Below are positions 27,109-35,339 of a DNA stretch of 64,000 nt, in pieces; the stretch's first letter is position 1; each line of letters starts with the position of its first letter. The position numbers and the translations under genes were made by a program. The notes below the pieces were generated by a model. It was not told the DNA's origin and searched no databases. It saw nothing but the letters and a program-made list of their open reading frames with translations. The stretch lies in contig OZ253559.1 of NCBI GenBank assembly GCA_965262785.1, positions 3,100,001 to 3,164,000 of the forward strand, in the 5' to 3' direction. Source of the stretch: G965218495 sp965262785. GTDB lineage: Bacteria; Bacteroidota; Rhodothermia; Rhodothermales; Bin80.

Positions 27109-28750
27109 GCACCAAGCGACTCTAGAAGACCATGAAACCGAGGTTCAGCACCATCATCCATAGAATACGCCACCAATAAGTAGATCGGTCGTGACCATGC
27201 CTTAGGGGGCACGTTGATAGCCGCGTCAAGGCTGCATGCACGTATAGGGCCACTATGTACTTAAGCAAAACTTGCGTGCTTAATTCTCTCAGGGTTAGAC
27301 TAACCACATCGGAGGCCGAGATGCGGCAAGTGCAAGGGCATCAGCCAGGTACAGCTGTCCAATATGACCCTGGAGGCGGCGGCGGTTTTGCCCTGGCGCG
27401 AGGCAGTTGTATGTCCAGACGGCACAAGTGACCGCTCTGCGAGCGCGTGGACATCGACGAGGGCAAGCACAAAACTTAACCGAAACGTCGGCTAAGGGAT
27501 TGCGAGGCTTTAAGCGTATGTACTGGCTTGGCAGTTGAGGGCGGCCGCTTGCCATTGGAGATCGGCCCTCTCTATTGAATTGACCTCGCTCAAGTGCGTA
27601 CCAAGCATGAATCTCCACAGGGACTTTGGCGTTGCGCAGCGGACGGGCTGTCTAATGTTGAAGCGAATCCATGCCGCGTCCGCGCCCAATTAGCCGCCGC
27701 ATTTGAGGGGCATGCGAAGGGTAGCGAATTATCTAATGGCTGGCTGGAATAGTACAAGCACGCGCACTGAAAGCTCAGCGCTGGCCAAGGCACAGTAGGC
27801 AAGGCTCCCGCAGCAGGACTCAAGGACCGCTAGACAGGGCGGGTGCGGGCCGAATTGTAGCTACTCGCTCGCTAAGCGCCCCAGGAGGATTCACCAAGGC
27901 CAAACGCTTCCTGGGACTGCCATGCGCCGTCGCCTGCGTTGATGCATGCGGAGGCTGTGAGGACGTTTCGGCCAGAATTTCGCAGGCTATTCGCTCTGCT
28001 CTGACAAATGGAGTGCGATTGCCCTCTCACTCCATGTCGACGGTACCTTGGCAAATTGCCCGCTAACTACGAGGACTAGCTTGCGGACTCCGTGCAGGCG
28101 TAGAATTGAGGTTGGCGCTGCAGAGTAATGCTGAATCGTAAAGACTCCGGAAAGCCGTAGGACCGGTCCCTCTGTATCTAAAGCGTGTTGCTGGTGAACC
28201 GGTTGCATGCTCTTCTCGCCCAGCGTAGTTGCCCGCTTACCTTGAATTTAGAGATGGACATATTGGACGTAAGCCCGCTAGCACTTGCACTTGGCTTGCC
28301 CCTGATCTATACCTCTGCGAGAAAGCCTGCGATCGATTCGCCATAGCGTCCAAATTCCGGTCCTTAGGCTATGAGCCGAAGGTGTGGCGAGCAACGTCAT
28401 GAGCGGAACCCCGTGGCTACGGAAAAAGGTTTTATTCACATTTTGACTCCATTCGAGTGTCTGACCCTGGGTCCAATAGTAGGCAAGCGCTGAGTGGGAG
28501 CAACCTATCGGACAGTTGCAAGGCTTCGTTCATGGCAAAAGACAGGCCCAGGAAATGAGGCCACTGACTATTGGCCGGCCCGCGAGAGGCTTGCGTCTTT
28601 GCCTGGCATGCGCATCCCGGCGCCGTGCCACGCCAGCTTTGTTAAAAGGACGAATGACGAGACCGCTCCATCTTGTCGGATTCCATGACCCGAACGAACG
28701 GGTCATGGAATGGCGACCCACCGCTTCGATTCGAGTGCTGTAGATCGCGA
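27109..28750. other. Longest noncoding stretch of the window (1.6 kb)
   Basis: I find no credible gene on either strand and no tRNA. It must hold the promoter of the binding-protein gene (minus strand, upstream of 27108) and the 3' end of the operon ending at 28751. The only clear structure is the perfect inverted repeat at 28680-28711. Confidence 0.55.
28680..28711. other. Perfect 13-bp inverted repeat downstream of an operon
   Basis: ATTCCATGACCCG (28680-28692) and CGGGTCATGGAAT (28699-28711) are exact reverse complements around a 6-base loop AACGAA. It starts 40 bases after the stop of the MazG-like gene (minus strand), so it may act as a transcript 3' end or stabilising hairpin. No T-run follows on the minus strand, so an operator or a relic of a mobile repeat are alternatives. 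Confidence 0.65.
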
Positions 28751-29206
28751 CTAACTGCGCTGGCGCCCAATCGCTCCAAGAATGTCGGGAGGCCTCCAGT
28801 CCGGTGGTTTCATCCACTTGCCATCCGGCCTCGCATACGAGCCCGGCCCAAATTTTCGCAGGTTGGCTTTGTCCACTTCTTCAAGAACAGGGACGTCGTC
28901 AACGCCAAACGCAATTAGCGTTCCCATGGTCACTACCGAGATGTCGGCACAGCCATCAACCACGCCCTCAAGATCCGCGTCGCCAGCGACGCTGCAATGC
29001 AGCTGATCAAAATCGAGCACCGTGCCGTCCCGCTGGACACTGATGCCAAGAGCAGCAATTGTTTCCAGCGCTTCTTCCAGAATAAGCTTCGCCCGCAGGA
29101 GGCGGGTTGCGCCATCGGGATTCGTGACGGTATCTGGCGTGTCTTGTCCGGCAAGCCTCATAAATTGTCTGATCCGTGCGTAGTGAGGCGTGGGCATTGG
29201 CTGCAT
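28751..29206 (-). CDS. MazG/PRA-PH-like nucleoside pyrophosphohydrolase
   Basis: About 151 residues from the Met at 29206. The region RLLRAKLILEEALETIAALG gives the E-E-x-x-E metal-binding helix typical of the all-alpha NTP pyrophosphohydrolase superfamily, and the second acidic helix is VVDGCADISVVTMGTLIAFG. The end, EVDKANLRKFGPGS followed by DGKWMKPPDWRPPDI, is shared with a group of small phage and bacterial pyrophosphohydrolases annotated as PRA-PH-like. It should hydrolyse a nucleotide triphosphate or derivative; the substrate is unknown. It begins 4 bases after the glycosyltransferase stop, in the same transcription unit. Confidence 0.82.
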   Translation of the reverse strand: MQPMPTPHYARIRQFMRLAGQDTPDTVTNPDGATRLLRAKLILEEALETIAALGISVQRDGTVLDFDQLHCSVAGDADLEGVVDGCADISVVTMGTLIAFGVDDVPVLEEVDKANLRKFGPGSYARPDGKWMKPPDWRPPDILGAIGRQRS

Positions 29207-29210
29207 CAGG

Positions 29211-30347
29211 CTAGCAAGATTTCGTGGACTCCAGCAGAGTGTCGTATGCTTCAACGTGCGTTGCCCAGTCCAACCTCGACAGCATCGACCTCAGGACTTC
29301 GCCGGGTAGTGGGCGCTCGTTCCCCTTAAGGAGATCTGACATAATGCCAAAGAGCTCGTTATAGTCATCGTAGAGGACCGGTGCGTGCAGCAGCGGGCGA
29401 TGGTACGAGTCGGGAATCAACTCGGGATAGCTAAGCTTGTTGGGCAGCACCGGGTGGCAACCACAGTATATCGCCTCCATTACGGCAATGCCGAAGAATT
29501 CATGAATTGCCGTCGAAACCACTATGTCAGCCCGGTGAAGCAGTCTGCTATATTCTTCAAAGTCCTCTGCATACCCATAGTGAAGAATTCGCTCCGCGTA
29601 GCGCTCAAACGCCTGCTCAAACTCGTACGGCTGTTCCTCGAAGTGCTTCCCCGCCAGGATCAGTCGAAATACGTGCCCGGAGTCATCCAACCGGCTCATC
29701 AGCCTGAAGAATGCTTCTGGATTCTTGTCGTATTCCCATCGCTGGTTCCAAAGCACAATTGGGGCTGCAACCGGGTCCAGGGAAAAACCCTCGTCCTCCG
29801 TCAAATAGGCGTCATGGGACTTGAGGTGCATCCCGAGGTGAATGACGGTGCTCTTCTCCCTGATTTCGGCGACCGTGTGAAGGTGCGTATAGTCAGGAAA
29901 CGCTTTCAGCAGGCCCGGCAGCGCCCGCATGAACTCCTCGTAGTGAAAAGCCGAATTAAAGACAATGCGATCCGCCGCCAAACACGAGAGATAGTTGATA
30001 TAGGCGTAGGCCAAGTCCCGCGTCTCCGCTTCCGGAATCGGATACGTGAGCTGGTTTTCATGGAGATAGTAAACAAGCGGGACCCGCTCCAATCGGCCGC
30101 GCGTGAGCGCTAGAAACGCCGGAACGTTGACCATGCTGGATGCGAATATGATATCCGGATTGAATCCTCCATCAATGGCCTGTACAGCTTTGCGCGCAAT
30201 GGTCACTGCGCCGCCGTGCATACGCCACTTCCAAAAGCGGGCAGGCATCGTGACCCTCTGAATATTGTGGCGGCTGTGCCGCGCAAAACCATCCAGGAAG
30301 TTCCGGTGCGAACCCCCGTACCAGGGTTCGAGCGCAAGCACATTCAT
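29211..30347 (-). CDS. DUF3524 GT-B glycosyltransferase, probable tRNA-queuosine mannosyltransferase (QTMAN type)
   Basis: A 378-residue GT4-like protein. The opening VLALEPWYGGSHRNFLDGF and the block MPARFWKWRMHGGA are the DUF3524 signature found in GTDC1/QTMAN, the vertebrate enzyme that mannosylates queuosine at the wobble position of tRNA-Asp. The C-terminal half has the GT-B donor site HEFFGIAVMEAIYCGCHPVLP (E-x7-E). Length fits the family. Bacterial members exist, and by homology this one would act on queuosine in cytoplasmic tRNA, but the exact sugar and acceptor here are inference. It lies in a minus-strand operon between a small unknown protein and the MazG-like gene. Confidence 0.85.
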   Translation of the reverse strand: MNVLALEPWYGGSHRNFLDGFARHSRHNIQRVTMPARFWKWRMHGGAVTIARKAVQAIDGGFNPDIIFASSMVNVPAFLALTRGRLERVPLVYYLHENQLTYPIPEAETRDLAYAYINYLSCLAADRIVFNSAFHYEEFMRALPGLLKAFPDYTHLHTVAEIREKSTVIHLGMHLKSHDAYLTEDEGFSLDPVAAPIVLWNQRWEYDKNPEAFFRLMSRLDDSGHVFRLILAGKHFEEQPYEFEQAFERYAERILHYGYAEDFEEYSRLLHRADIVVSTAIHEFFGIAVMEAIYCGCHPVLPNKLSYPELIPDSYHRPLLHAPVLYDDYNELFGIMSDLLKGNERPLPGEVLRSMLSRLDWATHVEAYDTLLESTKSC

Positions 30348-30369
30348 GCTATCAGTGGGTGCAAGTGCG

Positions 30370-30612
30370 CTATCGCTTGGAAGATGTGCTGAGCGATTCC
30401 AGAATCGCGGCTTCCTCTGAATCGGTGATCGGGCGCACGATGGCTAGTTCACGCGTTTGCAGCAAATCCCGAAGCGTGGAATCCATGACTTCTTCCGACG
30501 TGATTGGCGTCGTCTCTCCAGGCCCGAGGACCAGCGTACGAGTCTTTAGCGCAACGGAACGGGGGAAGGTATCCGCATTCTTGATGACCATACCTTTGCG
30601 CTTGCGATGCAT
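30370..30612 (-). CDS. Small conserved-looking protein of unknown function
   Basis: Eighty residues from the Met at 30612 (a Met at 30591 is a possible later start). The sequence reads NADTFPRSVALKTRTLVLGPGETTPITSEEVMDSTLRDLLQTRELAIVRPITDSEE, with a coding-like amino acid mix unlike the shadow frames. I recognise no family. It fits the gap between the ABC ATPase (stop at 30684) and the glycosyltransferase (start at 30347), with 22 bases to the latter, so it is probably a real gene of this operon. Confidence 0.6.
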   Translation of the reverse strand: MHRKRKGMVIKNADTFPRSVALKTRTLVLGPGETTPITSEEVMDSTLRDLLQTRELAIVRPITDSEEAAILESLSTSSKR

Positions 30613-30683
30613 GAGCTGAGGCGTTTTTGTGACCACACAGCAACATAATACGAGTTCTGGCGGGAATTCGATACAGCCCACCC

Positions 30684-31313
30684 TCAGCGCGCGTAGTCCT
30701 CAACACGGATCACTGTGTCCGCTCCACTGAAATCCTCGGCTACATTGGAGGCGATCACGACAACGCTGCCGCGCGCTTTGGCATCCGCGACCACATTGGC
30801 ACACAGAGCCTGCCCATGGGCATCCAAATTAGCCGATGGCTCATCAAGGATCAACACGGGCGGCGAGGCCATAATGGCTACAGCGATCTTTATTCGCTGT
30901 TTCATGCCAGAGGAATACGTGCGCACGCGCTCGTGTGCGCGCGGCGCAAGTCGTACGGTTTCCAGGACTTTGCTGATTTCCCCATCGGCTTGCGGCAAGC
31001 CGCGTGCTCGCGCTACGAATTCCAGGTTCTCCCTAGCCGTCAGGTCATCGTATAAATTGACATACGGCGATATGCACCCCACCCGGAGGGGATGGTCCTC
31101 CCTTGGCACCCTTATTCCGTCTATGTGAAGCGTCACCGTTCCTGCTGTTGACCGTAGCACGCCAGCCAGGATCTTCAGGAGCGTGGACTTGCCGGTTCCA
31201 TTGGCGCCAGTGACCGCCAGCACGTCTCCCCCATCTATGCGCAGCGCCATCTTGCGAAACAGCACCCGCCGCCCGAAGCGGTGGCCCAGGCGCGTTGCTT
31301 CCAATGAGTTCAT
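30684..31313 (-). CDS. ABC transporter ATP-binding protein (CcmA-like)
   Basis: About 209 residues from the Met at 31313, with all ATPase motifs: Walker A GANGTGKST (residues 36-44), Q-loop region CISPYVNLYDDLTARENLEF, signature YSSGMKQR, Walker B VLILDEPSANLD, and a degenerate switch position (VIASN in place of a histidine). It resembles single-gene ATPases of the CcmA type (heme export for cytochrome c maturation) but no ccmB or ccmC neighbour is present, so I give no gene symbol. It starts 2 bases after the stop of the GH53 gene, so it was the next gene of that transcription unit; the IS insertions in GH53 may affect its expression. Confidence 0.82.
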   Translation of the reverse strand: MNSLEATRLGHRFGRRVLFRKMALRIDGGDVLAVTGANGTGKSTLLKILAGVLRSTAGTVTLHIDGIRVPREDHPLRVGCISPYVNLYDDLTARENLEFVARARGLPQADGEISKVLETVRLAPRAHERVRTYSSGMKQRIKIAVAIMASPPVLILDEPSANLDAHGQALCANVVADAKARGSVVVIASNVAEDFSGADTVIRVEDYAR

Positions 31314-31315
31314 TT

Positions 31316-32430
31316 CTATCTGCGCATCACAATCAGGGGCGCTGGCTGCGCTTGAGACAACCCGCGAGCTAAGACCATGTACACGCCTGGTGCCAAACCG
31401 TCCACACGAAAGCGCTGTTCTACCAATCCTGGCTGGCACCGCTCTCGGCTGATGGCCACTACGCGGCTTAGCATATCGTATACGATAACCCTTGTACAGG
31501 CACCAGGCGGCTGATCGTACGCCACCTGGAATTCCTCAAAAACCGGGTTTGGGTAGACCTGCAGCGACTGCAGCTCGGAATGGCTACGACGGACCCCGGT
31601 ATTAAGGTCCCGCCCAGCGCCGCGGCACCAGGCAATACCTCACCAGTGCTGTCAAAGAGCGTAACATTTTCCCGCGACGACCCCATTGCGGGTGCCGACA
31701 CAAATGCCGGCTCCCAATAGCAAACCCCGAGGCCACCAGGTGTGTCGGCAACGATCTGCATGACATCGCGAACATAGTCACGCTGGCCTTCAGGTGTAGC
31801 CTTGTATCCAGGCAGCAGTTGCTCCGGCAGTCCTACTAGGTTGTGCGTGTCGTCAAGCCACTGCAGCGTCCAAGGGTAGGCTGTTCCCACCAGCAGTATG
31901 GGCTTCCCATACGTAGCTGATACCGCGCCGAGCGTTTCTGAAAGGTCTTCCAGCGTCCCGTGCCACCAGGGGTAATACGATAAGCCGATGATGTCGAATT
32001 CCACTTGGTACTGCGCGAGGTTATCAAAGAGCCACCGCGCCCCGTCCTTGTCGCCGCCGCGATCAAGGTGAATCATGATCCGGGTAGAATCACCTACGGC
32101 CGCTCGCACACCCTGCACGGCACGCTCCATTAGGGCAGCAAGCCTGGACCACTGATCGGGCGTATCGAACATGCCGCCAATGCGCCCGTCATTCCACAAG
32201 AAGCCGGCGGTGATTTCATTACCGATCTGGACGATCGCCGGGCGTGTCCCCTGGGTGTCAAACGCTTCTAGGACCCTGTGGGTATGTACGGACACAGAAT
32301 TCTGAAGCACGCTGAAGTCCAGCTGCTGCCAAGAAGCCGGCTTGGTTTGATGACCTGGATCTGCCCATGTGTCCGAGTAGTGTATATCAAGAATCCATGG
32401 CAGTCCGAGTCCGCTAAGGCGCAGGGCTAG
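31316..32430 (-). pseudogene. GH53 endo-beta-1,4-galactanase, 3' part, frameshifted
   Basis: Reads GLPWILDIHYSDTWADPGHQTK, the acid/base motif QIGNEITAGFLW, then DIIGLSYYPWWHG and the nucleophile region CYWEPAFVS. These are the marks of glycoside hydrolase family 53, which cuts beta-1,4-galactan side chains of pectin. At about 31609-31615 one base is missing within a G/C run; restoring it joins the catalytic part to SLQVYPNPVFEEFQ, a type IX secretion sorting domain ending at 31316. The 5' part of the gene lies at 37684-37990 beyond two IS copies. Both catalytic glutamates are present, so the gene was functional before the insertions and frameshift. Confidence 0.88.
32427..32430. repeat. CTAG target-site copy, left of IS copy 1
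   Basis: CTAG occurs at 32427-32430, 35051-35054 and 37684-37687, that is, at every outer or inner border of the two IS copies. Collapsing the array to one CTAG restores the GH53 reading frame. Confidence 0.85.
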
Positions 32431-32450
32431 CCCTGCCGTTTACCCAAGTT
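32431..32450 (+). repeat. Left inverted repeat of IS copy 1
   Basis: Exact reverse complement of 35031-35050; same sequence at 35055-35074 (copy 2, one mismatch at the second base) and, inverted, at 37664-37683. Confidence 0.9.
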
Positions 32451-32717
32451 ACCTGGCAGACTAACGAATTTGAGGGCATCAGAAGCATGTCCAGTCGTTG
32501 CCGAGCGACACGGGGGGTGTCCATGTGGCACAGGGGTCTTGGCTGTGGACTCAAGGCTTGGTCGTGCAGGGACGCTTCGTTCAGCTCAACGCGGTCTACG
32601 CCTGCTTTGCGGGCGGAGGCCTTGCTTACCGTGGACATAAAGCGCCCCGGCAGGGTATAGGGATCCTGCCTTGTGACAGGATCACAGTCCACGGGTTATC
32701 CCAGCGCAGGGCCGCCG

Positions 32718-34989
32718 TTACTCGACGTCCCGGACCTCGTACCCCAGTGTGGCCAGCGCCAATCGCTCCAGCCCGCGCCACATGATCTGGTGACCGGGCG
32801 GCCCGTCGCGAGTGCGATTCTGGTACCCCCCGAGTACGGCCACCAGCAGGATGGCCTCTTGCAGCGTGCCGGGTTGTGGCAACTTCACACGGCTGGCATA
32901 GCCCTTCAAAAAACGAAGCTCCAACTCCGTGAAGAAGACCTCCGAGTCCAACTCTGGCACGGTTCGCCCCAATAGCGTCAGCACCATCAGGCGCCAGGCA
33001 ATGACGCAGTAGATCGCGATCGCCCGCTCCAGACGCAGCGCCGTGCGCAGCGCCAGACGCTCCACCTTGCAGCCGCTCTTAAGCACCCGGAAGAAGTCCT
33101 CAATGCGCCACCGCTTCACGTAGTGGTCCAGCACCTGCAGGGCCTCCTCCAGCGTGTGCACCGCCACACTGGTAAGCAGATACCATGTTATGGCCTCTTC
33201 GCCTTCCGGCGGGGCCTGCTCCCGGATGTGAACCCCGTACATCGTCACCGGCTCCACCTCCTGGGTCGTGGCCGGCAGCGTCACCCGGTGGAACCGCACC
33301 TCGGCGTCCGCTATGCGATAGCTGCGCCCGGGGCGGGCGGGCTTGCCCCGTGACTTCGGACGCGCGGTGACTTTCTTGATCTCGATCCGCACGCTGCCGG
33401 CCGCCGGGCCGCTCGCGAGGGTCTCAAACAGCTTCCTGCCGTTTGCCAGCCTGCGATCCATCCGCGCTCTGACCAGCACCTCCACGCGGCCCTGACGACG
33501 CTGGGCGTCAAAGAGCGCAAAACTGTCACCCTCCCGGTCCATAACGCAGATCACGCGAATCTTGCGGGAGATCTGATCGGCCGCCGCACAGATGTCCAGG
33601 TAGGCGTCCAGCCAGCGTTGGGCCTTCGGCTTCAGAGGGCCGTGCGAAGGATCCCGGTAGCTGCAGCGCAACACGCCCAGTGGCAGACCGTCGGAGGTGG
33701 TTGCCAGCGTCGCATGTACATGCATCCCACGCGTTTGCGCCGTGGTCTGATTGCGGCCGGTGACCTCCAGGTCCGTGCAGGCCGGACGCGTGGCATAGCG
33801 CAGTCTGCTGCCATCCTGGATGCAGAGCACCACCTTCTGGCTGCGCATGCGCTCGATCGTGCGCGCACGATGCGGCGCTAATATGTTCTCCGGAGTGACC
33901 TTGGACGCCGGGTCGCTCTCCAGCAACCGGTAATGCGCCTTGACCGCCGCACGATCGTAGTCCGTATTCCCCGTAATGGACTGGCCCATCACCGAAGCCA
34001 GCATCGTCGCACTTCGTACCAGACGCGTGGATCGCAGCCGATTGCCCAGTGGAGCGCCCCCGAACTCGGCTTCCGCCCATTGGTCACGGTCCAACACCTC
34101 GTGGGGTGCTCTCACGGGATGGAGCTCCACCCGCCGGCACGCCGAGTGTCTGGCGCCAACCGCGGTCCAGTTCGTACACATATAGCGCCTTGGGCGGCTC
34201 GGGTTCATCGTCGGCCTGTCGTTTGCCGCCGGCAGTATAACCAATGTGCAGAAAGTTTGCCGCCTGGAAGCATGTGCCCTTCCAGCTCGGATCCACATAG
34301 GTCTCCACAACCCAAGGGCGGTATCTGTAACGCTCTTCAAAATCATCGGGCAGCTGCCTGAGCGCAAGGCCCAGGACATGGCTCGCCAGGTGCGTGCAGG
34401 GTCCCCGAATCAAAAAGCGGCTCAAACACACCACATGATGCAGGTGGGTCTGGCGCTGCGCATCGCTCCAGGCCATCCATCGCTCCCGTGCGGCCAGACG
34501 CAGAGCCGAGGCCGAAAAGCCCAGCGCGCCCAGATAGCCCTGTGCGCTATGCACCAGGTAGCGCACCTGCGCGCCGAAGAACGTCGTAGTGCCCCGCGGA
34601 TGCTCCTGGTCCAATAGGGTGTTCCATACGGCGCGCTGGTTGTCGTCCGTGACCATGACCAGCGACAGGTCCTCCACTTCGCGGACGGAGCGAGGAAGGG
34701 TGCTCGGCATGGGCACGCCCTCCTTCAGCAGCCGGGGGGACGCGCCGGCAGCGTGGTCGTTCATAGGCGCCGGCAGTGCAATACGGCCGCGGTCGGACAG
34801 CTTCGAGAGCGCCTTGACGCAACTGGCTACCTGCGACTGCCCGCGTGCGTCAACAAAATCGAATGCCACACACACACGCCGGGCGATGGTGGTGCGATTC
34901 TTCAGACTCCCATCAGCCAAGATGCCGTCCAGGGACGCCTGGGATTGCGCCTCGCTCAGCGTACGAAGAATCTGGTTCTGCTGGAACAT
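32718..34989 (-). pseudogene. DruA-like (DUF4338)/IS4 fusion transposase, copy 1, frameshifted
   Basis: The same 760-residue protein as copy 2, but with one extra C at about 34128-34132 (CCACCCGCC in place of CCACCGCC). This splits it into an N-terminal frame (34989 down to about 34130, the DruA-like domain) and a C-terminal frame (about 34130 down to 32718, the DDE transposase part with its QDGS, DREGDSFALF and YVKRWRIEDFFRVLK motifs intact). Transposition by this copy would need the protein from copy 2 or a frameshift event. Confidence 0.88.
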
Positions 34990-35050
34990 GCCGCCAATCT
35001 ATGCGGCATAAATCAGAATGTTAAGGGGAAAACTTGGGTAAACGGCAGGG

Positions 35051-35054
35051 CTAG
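35051..35054. repeat. CTAG shared between the two IS copies
   Basis: The right repeat of copy 1 ends at 35050 and the left repeat of copy 2 begins at 35055, with CTAG between. The second element therefore used the CTAG at the edge of the first as its target. Confidence 0.88.
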
Positions 35055-35085
35055 CTCTGCCGTTTACCCAAGTTACCTGGCAGAC

Positions 35086-35262
35086 TTACGCATTTGAGGG
35101 TATCAGAAGCATGTCCAGTCGTTGCCGAGCGACACGGGGTGTGTCCATGTGGCACAGGGGTCTTGGCTGTGGACTCAAGGCTTGGTCGTGCAGGGACGCT
35201 TCGTTCAGCTCAACGCGGTCTACGCCTGCTTTGCGGGCGGAGGCCTTGCTTACCGTGGACAT
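35086..35262 (-). other. Possible small passenger frame of IS copy 2
   Basis: The counterpart of 32414-32638: begins MSTVSKASARKAGVDRVELN and here ends with its own stop inside the element. It lies 77 bases after the transposase stop on the same strand. It is short and unsupported outside this element. Confidence 0.3.
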
Positions 35263-35339
35263 ACAGCCCCGGCAGGGTATAGGGATCCTGCCTTGTGACA
35301 GGATCACAGTCCACGGGTTATCGCAGCGCAGTGCCGCCC

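Larger units (their letters stand above)
32414..32638 (-). other. Possible small passenger frame of IS copy 1
   Basis: Downstream of the transposase gene in both IS copies, a frame opens with MSTVSKASARKAGVDRVELN and runs about 55 codons with a single residue difference between copies (M to I). In this copy the stop has been lost (TAA to TTA) and the frame runs into the GH53 gene. Whether it is translated is unknown; near identity of the DNA explains the conservation equally well. Confidence 0.25.
32431..35050 (-). mobile_element. IS4-type element with DruA-like domain, copy 1 (2620 bp, inactivated)
   Basis: Bounded by perfect 20-bp inverted repeats (32431-32450, CCCTGCCGTTTACCC..., and 35031-35050) and CTAG on both sides. 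It carries one large transposase gene on the minus strand, here frameshifted, and about 285 bases of noncoding DNA at the left end. It is nearly identical to copy 2 but with scattered substitutions and small indels, so the two did not arise by a very recent duplication. Confidence 0.9.

Noticed and set aside
27109..27400. A cobalamin riboswitch before the BtuF-like gene
   Set aside because: I could not find a B12-box-like sequence or matching stems on the minus strand.
30359..30619. An 86-codon plus-strand frame opposite the small protein gene
   Set aside because: The minus-strand frame has a more protein-like composition and fits the operon, so the plus-strand frame is taken as its shadow.
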